A stretch of 33,537 nucleotides of DNA, taken from the IMG/VR virus record IMGVR_UViG_3300017713_000035, positions 1-33,537 of that record. The stretch is one strand, 5' to 3'. The notes below the pieces were generated by a model, which saw only the letters and a program-made list of their open reading frames with translations, was not told the origin of the DNA and did not search any database. Shown here in pieces: positions 6,107-12,676 of this stretch. The position numbers and the translations under genes are program-made. Position 1 is the stretch's first letter. Every line of letters begins with the position of its first letter. Source of the stretch: a virus.

Positions 6107-6394
6107 ATGACAAAAAATAATTCAGTTCACGAAATGGTTGATGTCTTAAAAAAGTTAGGACCGATGACCGAAACAGAAGTATTCAAAGCAGCCTTTGGAT
6201 ATGATCGAAACAATTCAATCCAATCAAACAAAAAATATGCCGACATGCTTCGTAGAGGTATGAGAAAAGGTCTTATCAGTCGAGTTGAGACAGACGGATT
6301 AGGTAGAGCTAGGTTTGCATATTATGCTCCTAGAGTAGTTAAAGTATCTTGTTCATCAGAATTAGATAATAGTTGGCACAACGAATCAATATAA
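6107..6394 (+). CDS. Possible winged-helix DNA-binding protein
   Basis: Encodes 95 residues. The order helix (SVHEMVDVLKKLGPMTETEV), helix with basic residues (KYADMLRRGMRKGLISRVET) and a short beta wing (GLGRARFAYYAP) resembles a compact winged-helix or helix-turn-helix domain. The LGPMTETEVFKAAFG segment would be the first helix pair and KKYADMLRRGMRKGL the recognition region. It may regulate phage or host transcription. The hairpin in its own leader would suit autoregulation. This is a fold-level inference. Confidence 0.5.
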   Translation: MTKNNSVHEMVDVLKKLGPMTETEVFKAAFGYDRNNSIQSNKKYADMLRRGMRKGLISRVETDGLGRARFAYYAPRVVKVSCSSELDNSWHNESI

Positions 6395-6410
6395 AAAAAG
6401 TTAACAAAAA

Positions 6411-6460
6411 ATTAGGATCTTTGAAATAAAGTCCTTATATTATAGTATATTAATTAAAAA
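6411..6460 (+). promoter_or_regulatory. Early-type promoter block P5
   Basis: ATTAGGATCTTTGAAATAA then AGTCCTTATATTATAGTATA. It is a slightly diverged member of the family, 10 bases before the ATG at 6470. Confidence 0.6.
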
Positions 6461-6469
6461 ATAAAAATT

Positions 6470-6685
6470 ATGGCTTATTATGTAGCAAAGGTTAAAATTG
6501 CAACCGATACACCGAAAGGAGTTAAATGGCAATCAGAATCGTATTTAGTAGATGCACTTACTGTAACTCATGCAGAAGCATTAGTGAATGAAGACTTCAA
6601 AGATGATGGAGTTGAATTCGAAGTTAAATCTGTTTCCAAATCACAGATATGTAAAGTAATTGAACCATCAACTAAAAATTCGTAG
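6470..6685 (+). CDS. DUF4494-like protein
   Basis: Encodes 71 residues. The opening YYVAKVKIATDT, the SYLVDALTVTHAEALV stretch (about residues 24-39) and the following acidic segment match the pattern of the DUF4494 family, found mostly in Bacteroidota and their phages. Its function is not established. The gene has its own promoter and is followed after two bases by the gene at 6688. The family call is from remembered sequence features. Confidence 0.6.
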   Translation: MAYYVAKVKIATDTPKGVKWQSESYLVDALTVTHAEALVNEDFKDDGVEFEVKSVSKSQICKVIEPSTKNS

Positions 6686-6687
6686 AT

Positions 6688-7089
6688 ATGAGATATAATA
6701 TAAATGATAAAGTTGTTTTTGAAAACGAAGGAGTAAATCAGGTAGGAGTTATTACAAATGTAAGAAAGGCTGATAACAAAACCTATTATGACCTCAGAGC
6801 CGAAGGAGGGTCTGGATTTGTTTTAGTTCCTGTAGATAAAACAAAAAATAAGTATTCAAAGTCATATGCTATGATTAATTCTAAACTTTCAGAAGTATTT
6901 AATCAGTCAGTAGCAGATGGAGATATTGAACCAACAAATCTTTATGCAAAAGAAGGATTTGGTCATACTAGAGGTAATTTTACAAAAGGTACTCCTCTAT
7001 ATTTTGATGGTGAAAAGGATGGTAAGATGGGACAAATGGAAAAAAGAAATGACTTTATATTTCCAACGCAAGGTCCAAGATCATTTTAA
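6688..7089 (+). CDS. SH3-like domain protein
   Basis: Encodes 133 residues. The first 55 residues (NINDKVVFENEGVNQVGVIT, then KTYYDLRAEGGSGFVLVPVD) look like an SH3-like barrel resembling those in DUF-type Bacteroidota phage proteins. The C-terminal part is polar with several Gly and Phe (GFGHTRGNFTKGTPLYFDGE). There is no catalytic motif and function is unknown. It overlaps no neighbour, and the next ATG follows one base after its stop. Confidence 0.6.
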   Translation: MRYNINDKVVFENEGVNQVGVITNVRKADNKTYYDLRAEGGSGFVLVPVDKTKNKYSKSYAMINSKLSEVFNQSVADGDIEPTNLYAKEGFGHTRGNFTKGTPLYFDGEKDGKMGQMEKRNDFIFPTQGPRSF

Positions 7090-7090
7090 T

Positions 7091-7390
7091 ATGAGAGAAG
7101 AGATTAAAAAAGAACGACTTAAAAAGAGAGTTCTTAAAGATTTTCCTAATGCTTATGTAGATCATGATGGTAATGGTTATAAGATAATGGTTGGCAATAA
7201 ATATATTGCTGAAGAATATTATTTACCAAATACGCATGATCTAGATAAAGCATGGGAATATGCTGCATTAGCATGTAAGACAACTCAAAATTTTAATAGA
7301 TCACATCCGGATAGAATGGACCTTTCTGATAAAGAGGGTAAATACCATAGAATCAGTAAACGTAAACGGAGAGGCAGAAATGTTAAATAA
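7091..7390 (+). CDS. Hypothetical basic protein
   Basis: Encodes 99 residues from the ATG at 7091 (MREEIKKERLKKRVLKDF). The frame is open further upstream, but that part only shadows the preceding gene. The N-terminus is a highly basic helix and the middle has short strands (GYKIMVGNKYIAEEYYLP). The C-terminus is very basic (HRISKRKRRGRNVK), which could bind nucleic acid. Its end overlaps the start of the methyltransferase gene by 11 bases. Confidence 0.65.
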   Translation: MREEIKKERLKKRVLKDFPNAYVDHDGNGYKIMVGNKYIAEEYYLPNTHDLDKAWEYAALACKTTQNFNRSHPDRMDLSDKEGKYHRISKRKRRGRNVK

Positions 7391-8129
7391 AATTAAAAAA
7401 TTGTTTATGAAAAAAGACGAAAAAGAAGTGGAGATCAATCCACCAGAAACTCAAGAACAGCTTGACAAAGAAAATGAGCAAGCTATTCTTAATGCAGAAG
7501 ACGATGCTGCAGAATTAGCAGAAATACAACCAACTGCAGAAGAGTTAGCCGAGATGAAAAATCAAGGATATTTAGAAGATTCGGCAGCAGTAGTTGGGTA
7601 TGCAAGTCGTAAAGATCAATATGAAGCATATTCGGATATAGTCGGAACTATACCAGAAGGAGAGAGTATATTAGATTTCGGTTGTGGTCGTGGAGATTTT
7701 TATGCATGGCATGAAACTACATTCGGTCCAGGTAATGTAGATTATTTAGGAGTTGATGCAAATCAAACATTAATAGATATCGGCAATAGTTTATATGATA
7801 ATGTCAATTTGGTTTGTGATGACTGGACTAATTTAAAAGTGAAAGATAAAAAAGATTGGTGTGTTAATATACAATCGAATAATTTAAGATATGATGCAAT
7901 GACAGATGTATCTAATATTGAGTATGTCAAATCAACAATTGATAAGATGTATGAAATGTGTAATCAAGGATTAATAATATCACTTTCTTCAGATAAATAT
8001 GAAGTAGAAAATCAATTAACATATGATGCTGGTGAATTAGCATCATGGGCAATAACAAAATTTGATATCGTAGCAGTTGATCATACGACTAATACTAATC
8101 AATTTCTAATAGTAATTTATAAAAACTAA
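7380..8129 (+). CDS. SAM-dependent class I methyltransferase
   Basis: Encodes 249 residues. The Rossmann SAM-binding motif I is ILDFGCGRGDF (residues 97-107), and an acidic end of strand 2 is seen in YLGVDAN (about 122-128). A later acidic site lies around CDDWTN (146-151). An N-terminal extension of about 75 residues is unusually acidic and helical (KDEKEVEINPPETQ...AEELAEM) and may tether the enzyme to a partner. The substrate is not identifiable; no DPPY-type adenine-methylase motif is present, so a small-molecule, RNA or protein target is as likely as DNA. The start overlaps the previous gene. Confidence 0.75.
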   Translation: MLNKIKKLFMKKDEKEVEINPPETQEQLDKENEQAILNAEDDAAELAEIQPTAEELAEMKNQGYLEDSAAVVGYASRKDQYEAYSDIVGTIPEGESILDFGCGRGDFYAWHETTFGPGNVDYLGVDANQTLIDIGNSLYDNVNLVCDDWTNLKVKDKKDWCVNIQSNNLRYDAMTDVSNIEYVKSTIDKMYEMCNQGLIISLSSDKYEVENQLTYDAGELASWAITKFDIVAVDHTTNTNQFLIVIYKN

Positions 8130-8133
8130 AAAT

Positions 8134-8397
8134 ATGGGATACGTAAACAATACAGCAGCTTATGATCAAAAGAAAGTTCGTAAGTATGGAAAATTATATG
8201 GTTCAATTGACTTCGAAGTTAATGATTCTATAACACAACATTATTTTGAAAACAATGAAAAGCCAGTAGTAGGAAAACTGCATATTGGAAACAGAACTTT
8301 TGATGTAACATATCAAGAATTAGATATGATTCAAAAAACGTTAGGTACTGCAAAAGATGTAGTTAACAGAAAGTATAAAATGGGAATGATGCGATAA
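8134..8397 (+). CDS. Hypothetical protein
   Basis: Encodes 87 residues with a mixed alpha/beta pattern (GSIDFEVNDSITQHYF, KPVVGKLHIGNRTFDVTYQE) and a helical C-terminus. No membrane segment, signal or recognised motif was seen. The TAATG overlap with the next ATG at 8397 shows translational coupling. Confidence 0.6.
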   Translation: MGYVNNTAAYDQKKVRKYGKLYGSIDFEVNDSITQHYFENNEKPVVGKLHIGNRTFDVTYQELDMIQKTLGTAKDVVNRKYKMGMMR

Positions 8398-8636
8398 TGG
8401 GATTCCATAAACGATATATTAATGACGAGCAGATAATTGGCATCTACAGAAATGGTGGATGTCAAGCCGTTATTGACTGGTATCAAAAAGGAAGTGATGC
8501 TATAATCTTATCAGGAGAATTATCAGAAACCGTTCATACATTAATGAATATATTAGAACATAATCATGAACGAGGTTGGAATCGTATTTCTGAAGTTATA
8601 GCAGCTGCTTCTATAGAAAAAGGTTTCCAAAACTAA
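8397..8636 (+). CDS. Hypothetical protein
   Basis: Encodes 79 residues. The first part (HKRYINDEQIIGIYRNGGCQ) is mixed and the second is helical (ELSETVHTLMNILEHNHERG). No motif is recognised. It overlaps the preceding stop and ends at the next late-type motif, so it is the last gene of that small operon. Confidence 0.6.
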   Translation: MGFHKRYINDEQIIGIYRNGGCQAVIDWYQKGSDAIILSGELSETVHTLMNILEHNHERGWNRISEVIAAASIEKGFQN

Positions 8637-8649
8637 TATTTATATAAAA
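8636..8649 (+). promoter_or_regulatory. Late-type motif ATATTTATATAAAA
   Basis: One base differs from the ATATTTATATTAAA form. It starts on the last base of the preceding stop codon, 8 bases before the ATG at 8658, the same spacing as at 16787. Confidence 0.5.
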
Positions 8650-8657
8650 GGGAATAT

Positions 8658-8852
8658 ATGTCAAAATTTGGAATGTATACTAAAGGAACCAATGAAAACA
8701 ATCAGCATATAAGTTTAGTTGAAGTTTCTACAAAACAAGAAGCGGAAGCATATTTTGCAGGACGTAAACAATTATCACTACTTCAATTCCATAACATGTT
8801 TGTTGTACGTGAAATAAAATCACCAGAATCAAAAAATCTATTATTAGGATAA
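8658..8852 (+). CDS. Hypothetical small protein
   Basis: Encodes 64 residues (MSKFGMYTKGTNENNQHISL...). It has two or three short strands and one helix (KQEAEAYFAGRKQLSLLQF). No family was recognised. The next gene starts two bases after its stop. Confidence 0.55.
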   Translation: MSKFGMYTKGTNENNQHISLVEVSTKQEAEAYFAGRKQLSLLQFHNMFVVREIKSPESKNLLLG

Positions 8853-8854
8853 TA

Positions 8855-9262
8855 ATGAAATTAGATGAATTAGAAATATTTGAAGATGATTTTGATTTAT
8901 TTGTAGCACTAGATGATATAGATAAAGTAGAATTTTTGTCAGATGCAATTGAATATGGAACAGAGGTTGCGGTAGTTAAGCACGTAACTAAGTTGGCAGA
9001 CAAATATATGCCAAAGACACCATTAGTTGCATCTGAAGATTTTACTGTGGGTCCATATAGATTATGTGTAACAACATTTAAAGATTCTGAAATTCATTTA
9101 AATTCTAATAGTCTAAAAGCAATTAGATATTTTGTTAAAAAGATTATGAATGATGGAGTTATATTATGGCCATCAGATAAAAAGAAAAGCGAATTTGATA
9201 TCTATCGTTTTTTTAAAGCATATAAAATTGTAGGTAAGGTTGGCCCTTTCTGCGAAAACTAG
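8855..9262 (+). CDS. Hypothetical protein
   Basis: Encodes 135 residues. The acidic N-terminus (LDELEIFEDDFDLFVALDDI) is followed by an alpha/beta body with basic and aromatic residues (KSEFDIYRFFKAYKIVGKVG). No signal or membrane segment is present and no family was recognised. It precedes the Hsp20 leader. Confidence 0.65.
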   Translation: MKLDELEIFEDDFDLFVALDDIDKVEFLSDAIEYGTEVAVVKHVTKLADKYMPKTPLVASEDFTVGPYRLCVTTFKDSEIHLNSNSLKAIRYFVKKIMNDGVILWPSDKKKSEFDIYRFFKAYKIVGKVGPFCEN

Positions 9263-9274
9263 ATATTTATTAAT
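9263..9274 (+). promoter_or_regulatory. Late-type motif before hsp20
   Basis: ATATTTATTAAT lies directly after the stop of the preceding gene and just before the inverted arm at 9276. If used as a promoter, the hsp20 mRNA would begin near that arm, leaving a leader of about 70 bases. Confidence 0.5.
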
Positions 9275-9275
9275 G

Positions 9276-9300
9276 TAATTGGACTTCACTGCGGGTTGGA
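9276..9300 (+). repeat. Left arm of inverted repeat around hsp20
   Basis: TAATTG, five unpaired bases, then CACTGCGGGTTGGA. It pairs with TCCAGCCCGCAGTG plus CAATTA at 9771-9792: 14 pairs including one G-U, then 6 more pairs across a small internal loop. Confidence 0.75.
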
Positions 9301-9351
9301 CAGTTACAAAACATTTTTTATTAACGTTAAATTATTTAAGGAGATTTAATT

Positions 9352-9765
9352 ATGACAAAATTAACACCATATGGCACATCGCCATTCGACATCCTATTTA
9401 AGGATTTTTTCAAAACAGATGTAGACTATCAGTTTGCAGATACAACTAAACTTAACCATCCAGTAGATATATATGAAGCCGAAGAAGGGCTCAATATTGA
9501 TATTGCATGTGTAGGTTTAACTAAAGAAGATATTGATCTTAATATTGAGGGAGATATACTTCGAGTAGAATATAAAAAAGACGCTGGCCATAACGGGACA
9601 GAATACATTCAAAGAAATATTGCTAAACGAGCATTTAACTTTGGATGGAGAATTAGTAGACGATTTGACTTAGGTCAATTAGAAGCTAAATTAGAAAATG
9701 GTTTGTTACATCTTCATGCGCCACTTGCAGATGAAGCAAAACCTAAATCAGTTACAATTAAGTAA
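9352..9765 (+). CDS. hsp20: Small heat-shock protein Hsp20 / alpha-crystallin family
   Basis: Encodes 137 residues. After a short Phe-rich N-terminal arm (TSPFDILFKDFFKT), the alpha-crystallin domain runs from about residue 36 (HPVDIYEAEEGLNIDIACVG) to LENGLLHLHAPL near 115-126. The end has VTIK, an IxI-type C-terminal motif. Hsp20 is a holdase that keeps unfolded proteins soluble, and T4-like cyanophages and other myoviruses often carry it, perhaps to help virion assembly. The ribosome binding site AAGGAG sits at 9338-9343, with TTAAAT and ATTTAA around it able to form a weak AU hairpin. The inverted arms flank the gene. Confidence 0.92.
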   Translation: MTKLTPYGTSPFDILFKDFFKTDVDYQFADTTKLNHPVDIYEAEEGLNIDIACVGLTKEDIDLNIEGDILRVEYKKDAGHNGTEYIQRNIAKRAFNFGWRISRRFDLGQLEAKLENGLLHLHAPLADEAKPKSVTIK

Positions 9766-9770
9766 ATAGT

Positions 9771-9792
9771 TCCAGCCCGCAGTGTTCAATTA
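9771..9792 (+). repeat. Right arm of inverted repeat around hsp20
   Basis: TCCAGCCCGCAGTG followed by TT and CAATTA. It begins 5 bases after the hsp20 stop and includes the GTG that starts the next open frame. Confidence 0.75.
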
Positions 9793-9973
9793 TAATTTTA
9801 TAGAATATAACAATAAGAAGTATTTAGTTAGACGTATTATTAAAGTATCTGACTTAAAATCTAACTTTGATCAACAGGTCTTAAAACAATGGACGCGATC
9901 AGATACCCTCTTAAAGAAAGATGGATTATTTTACTGTTGTGAAACTATACAAGAAGCTGTTATAGTGCCATAA
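9782..9973 (+). CDS. Hypothetical small protein with GTG start inside an inverted arm
   Basis: Encodes 63 residues from GTG at 9782 (MFNYNFIEYNNKKYLVRRII). A TAG lies in frame at 9767-9769, so no longer form exists, and no other start codon occurs near the N-terminus. It has an N-terminal beta-like segment and a Cys pair (FYCCETIQEAV). No Shine-Dalgarno sequence is visible, and the GTG would be buried if the arms at 9276-9300 and 9771-9792 pair. Translation could depend on coupling to hsp20 or on opening of that stem. Confidence 0.5.
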   Translation: MFNYNFIEYNNKKYLVRRIIKVSDLKSNFDQQVLKQWTRSDTLLKKDGLFYCCETIQEAVIVP

Positions 9974-9990
9974 GAAATACAACAACCATT

Positions 9991-10047
9991 ATGGTAATAT
10001 ATATCGCAGGTGTTATATCAATTTTTTCTTTCATCATATATAAATAA
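9991..10047 (+). CDS. Possible 18-residue hydrophobic peptide
   Basis: ATG at 9991 encodes MVIYIAGVISIFSFIIYK then TAA, the length of one membrane helix. No ribosome binding site was seen, so it may be chance in AT-rich DNA. The rest of the gap 9974-10183 holds only promoter block P6 and AT-rich sequence. Confidence 0.2.
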   Translation: MVIYIAGVISIFSFIIYK

Positions 10048-10119
10048 CAAATTTCATGCTCAATCAGATTAAGTAAAGATTAAAAAATCATTAATTATCT
10101 GATAAAAAGCTTGAAAAAA

Positions 10120-10160
10120 ATTAGGTTATTTGAAATATATTCCTTATCTTTATATATAAG
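10120..10160 (+). promoter_or_regulatory. Early-type promoter block P6
   Basis: ATTAGGTTATTTGAAATAT then ATTCCTTATCTTTATATATA. It is nearly identical to the block at 4712 and lies 23 bases before the ligase ATG. Confidence 0.7.
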
Positions 10161-10183
10161 ATATTAAATAAAAACCATTAGAT

Positions 10184-11479
10184 ATGAAGAAAAACCTCAA
10201 AGTACTCCAAGCATTTGTAGATGAAATGAAAGCAAATAGTTCTCTTAATGTTAAAAAGACTATTATTAATTCTTACGGTAAGAATTCATTTATTAAGAGT
10301 GCATTAGTTTATGCATTAGATCCTTATAAGAAGTATTATGTAACCAGTAAGACATGTAAAAAGAACGTAGACATATGTGATATGAATAAGATTCATGATG
10401 ATATATTTACATTGTTAAACGACCTTAATGATAGGGTATATACAGGACATGATGCAATTGCAATGGTAAATGCATTTATACTTCAACATAAAGAATATGA
10501 AGATTTGATCTTTAGTATTATAGATAGAAACTTAGAAATTAGAGCGTCTGAATCAGTTATTAACAAAGTTATTCCAAATTTGATTCCAACCTTTGATGTA
10601 GCATTAGCAAATAAGTTTGATCCTAAACGAGTTAATTGGGATGATAATTGGTTTGCATCTAGAAAGTTAGATGGTGTAAGATGTATTACTATTGTAGGAT
10701 TAGATGGAGAAGCAAAGTGTTATTCTAGAGTAGGTAATGAGTTTGAAACATTGCAAGTTGTTAAAGATGCGGTTAAACAATTGGGAGTAGTAGGAGTAGT
10801 ATTTGATGGTGAAATTTGTTTAATGGACAAAGAAGGAAATGAAGATTTCCAAGGTATAATGAAACAAATTAAAAGAAAGGATCATACAATAGAAAATCCT
10901 AAATATGTAATGTTTGATTATTTGACCCAGACAGAGTTTGATGCTAAGACAAGTGAAAAGCCATTAGCAGAAAGAATATCTAGATTTGCTAAACTAGATG
11001 AAAGAATAAAAGATCAAGAATCATTATCAGTTCTAGAGCAAGTGGTTGTTAATGATGATGATCATTTTGCTGCTTTGAAAAGTAAAGCAGAAAAGGAAGG
11101 ACATGAAGGAGTTATGTTGAGAAAAAATGTTGGTTATGAAGGTAAAAGATCTCAAAATTTATTGAAAGTAAAAAAGTTTTATGACGCAGAATATAAAGTT
11201 GAGAGTATTGATTTTGAAGATCATAGAATTATAAGAGAAGGAAGGGAAGAGGTAGTTAGAATGATGGCCCAAGCTTATATTAATCATAAAGGACATGAAG
11301 TAAAAGTTGGCTCAGGATGGAATCAAGAGCAAAGATTAAAGTATGAAGCTAATCCAGAATTAATTATAGGCAAGACAATTACCGTTCAATATTTTGAAGA
11401 AACTAAAAATCAACAAGGAGGTTTGAGTTTAAGATTTCCGACGGTAAAACATGTTTATGAAAATGGTAGAAATGTTTAG
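10184..11479 (+). CDS. ATP-dependent DNA ligase
   Basis: Encodes 431 residues. The nucleotidyltransferase motifs are in order: motif I SRKLDGVR with the adenylated Lys161, motif III VVFDGEICLMD (about 206-216), motif IV EGVMLRK (308-314) and motif V LLKVKKFYDAEY (326-337). An OB-fold domain follows, ending with LSLRFPTVK (414-422). An N-terminal helical region of about 130 residues precedes the catalytic core. It seals nicks in duplex DNA during replication, recombination and repair. It has its own early-type promoter and is followed by a UV-damage endonuclease, so the two form a DNA repair pair. Confidence 0.95.
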   Translation: MKKNLKVLQAFVDEMKANSSLNVKKTIINSYGKNSFIKSALVYALDPYKKYYVTSKTCKKNVDICDMNKIHDDIFTLLNDLNDRVYTGHDAIAMVNAFILQHKEYEDLIFSIIDRNLEIRASESVINKVIPNLIPTFDVALANKFDPKRVNWDDNWFASRKLDGVRCITIVGLDGEAKCYSRVGNEFETLQVVKDAVKQLGVVGVVFDGEICLMDKEGNEDFQGIMKQIKRKDHTIENPKYVMFDYLTQTEFDAKTSEKPLAERISRFAKLDERIKDQESLSVLEQVVVNDDDHFAALKSKAEKEGHEGVMLRKNVGYEGKRSQNLLKVKKFYDAEYKVESIDFEDHRIIREGREEVVRMMAQAYINHKGHEVKVGSGWNQEQRLKYEANPELIIGKTITVQYFEETKNQQGGLSLRFPTVKHVYENGRNV

Positions 11480-11491
11480 GAATTACGAGAT

Positions 11492-11508
11492 AAATTTATT
11501 ATATTAAT
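11492..11508 (+). promoter_or_regulatory. Possible weak AT-rich promoter
   Basis: AAATTTATTATATTAATA lies just before the ATG at 11511 and loosely resembles the late-type motif. No Shine-Dalgarno sequence is visible. Low confidence. Confidence 0.25.
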
Positions 11509-11510
11509 AT

Positions 11511-12503
11511 ATGAAAGAAAATGTAAGATTGGGTTATGCATGTGTTAACATGACATTAACTAACCGACCTAAAAAATTAGGAGGCAGAGTAACAACATCA
11601 AGGACTGCTAGAAAAGTGACTTGGAAGAAAGGATCTGAAGATCCGAAAGATTGGGATTTACATTTATTAGGCGAGAGGACATTATTAAATGCAAACGACT
11701 TGTTACATTATCTACAATGGAATAATGAACATAACATTAAATTATTTAGATTAGGTTCTGAATTATTTCCATGGCATGATCAATACGAGTTACATCAGTT
11801 ACCTCAGTTTAATGAAATATCAAAAAAATTATTAGAATGTGGTAACTATGCACGTGAACATGGAATTCGTATAACAACTCACCCAGGTCCATTTAATGTT
11901 TTAGGTTCTCCTAAATTAGATGTTGTAGAGCGTACAATTGTAAGTCTTGAAAGACATTCTGAGACATTTGATATTATGGGTTTTGAGCCTTCCTTTGAAA
12001 ATAAAATTAATATTCATGTTGGTGGTTCATATGGTGGCGACTTTGTAGGCACATCAAAAAGATGGATTGCAGGTTGGCATAGATTATCTGATAACTGTAA
12101 GAAACGAATAGTATTAGAAAATGATGACAAGCCTAGTATGTGGTCAACAAAAATGTTATATCATTATTTTCATAAAGAAATAGGTATTCCAATTACATTT
12201 GATTACCACCACCATTCATTTCATCCAGATGAGATGTCAGAAGAAGCAGCATTAAAATTAGCCGCAACTACATGGCCTGATGATGTTAGACAGTGTACAC
12301 ATTATTCAGAAAGTAGAGCAAGAGAATTTCAAGATCCTAAAATTAGAGCACAAGCACATTCTGATTATATTAGAGATGAAATTAATACTTACGGACTTGA
12401 TATAGATATTGTAATAGAAGCTAAGGCAAAAGAGTTGGCACTTTTAGAATATCGTAATATTTATGCGTATAATAATAAAAATAAAAAAGAAGTTTTACTA
12501 TGA
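11511..12503 (+). CDS. uvsE: UV-damage endonuclease (UVDE/UvsE family)
   Basis: Encodes 330 residues. Hallmarks of the UVDE TIM barrel are present: RLGYACVNMTL at the start, LFRLGSELFPW, GIRITTHPGPF, INIHVGGSYGGD, RIVLENDDKPS and TFDYHHHSFHP with the metal-binding His cluster, then QCTHYSESR. The family nicks DNA 5' to UV photoproducts and some abasic sites, starting an alternative excision repair path. The length is normal for the family. Together with the ligase upstream, the phage could start and finish repair of its own DNA, which would suit sunlit water. Overlaps the next ATG by 4 bases. Confidence 0.92.
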   Translation: MKENVRLGYACVNMTLTNRPKKLGGRVTTSRTARKVTWKKGSEDPKDWDLHLLGERTLLNANDLLHYLQWNNEHNIKLFRLGSELFPWHDQYELHQLPQFNEISKKLLECGNYAREHGIRITTHPGPFNVLGSPKLDVVERTIVSLERHSETFDIMGFEPSFENKINIHVGGSYGGDFVGTSKRWIAGWHRLSDNCKKRIVLENDDKPSMWSTKMLYHYFHKEIGIPITFDYHHHSFHPDEMSEEAALKLAATTWPDDVRQCTHYSESRAREFQDPKIRAQAHSDYIRDEINTYGLDIDIVIEAKAKELALLEYRNIYAYNNKNKKEVLL

Positions 12504-12673
12504 AAGACAGAGAAAATGTATTAAGACAGCTAGATGAAGCTGACAATATGATTGCAATAATTGATGATGCAGTTAATAAAGGTCGACCTATTGACCCTAC
12601 TGAAATCAGAAATAGATTTAGAACTATTCGACAAAAATTAAAATTTGCAATAGACAGAGTAACCGCGAGCTAA
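12500..12673 (+). CDS. Hypothetical small helical protein
   Basis: Encodes 57 residues (MKDRENVLRQLDEADNMIAI ... FAIDRVTAS). It is predicted to be two helices with a GRPIDPTEI turn. It is too short for most cut-offs, but its ATG overlaps the preceding TGA (ATGA) and the next gene starts three bases after its stop. That tight packing supports a real gene. Function is unknown. Confidence 0.65.
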   Translation: MKDRENVLRQLDEADNMIAIIDDAVNKGRPIDPTEIRNRFRTIRQKLKFAIDRVTAS

Positions 12674-12676
12674 TAA

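Noticed and set aside
6917-7090. Upstream extension of the frame at 7091
   Set aside because: It overlaps the gene at 6688 in another frame, whereas the ATG at 7091 follows that gene's stop directly.
10039-10046. TATAAATA, identical to the T4 late promoter core
   Set aside because: It lies more than 130 bases before the next gene, with an early-type block in between. The same string also arises as part of the AT tails at 1987 and 4747. It is likely chance in AT-rich DNA.
9974-10183. tRNA or other RNA gene in the longest gap
   Set aside because: No cloverleaf or strong stem was found; the gap is AT-rich and holds a promoter block and at most an 18-codon frame.
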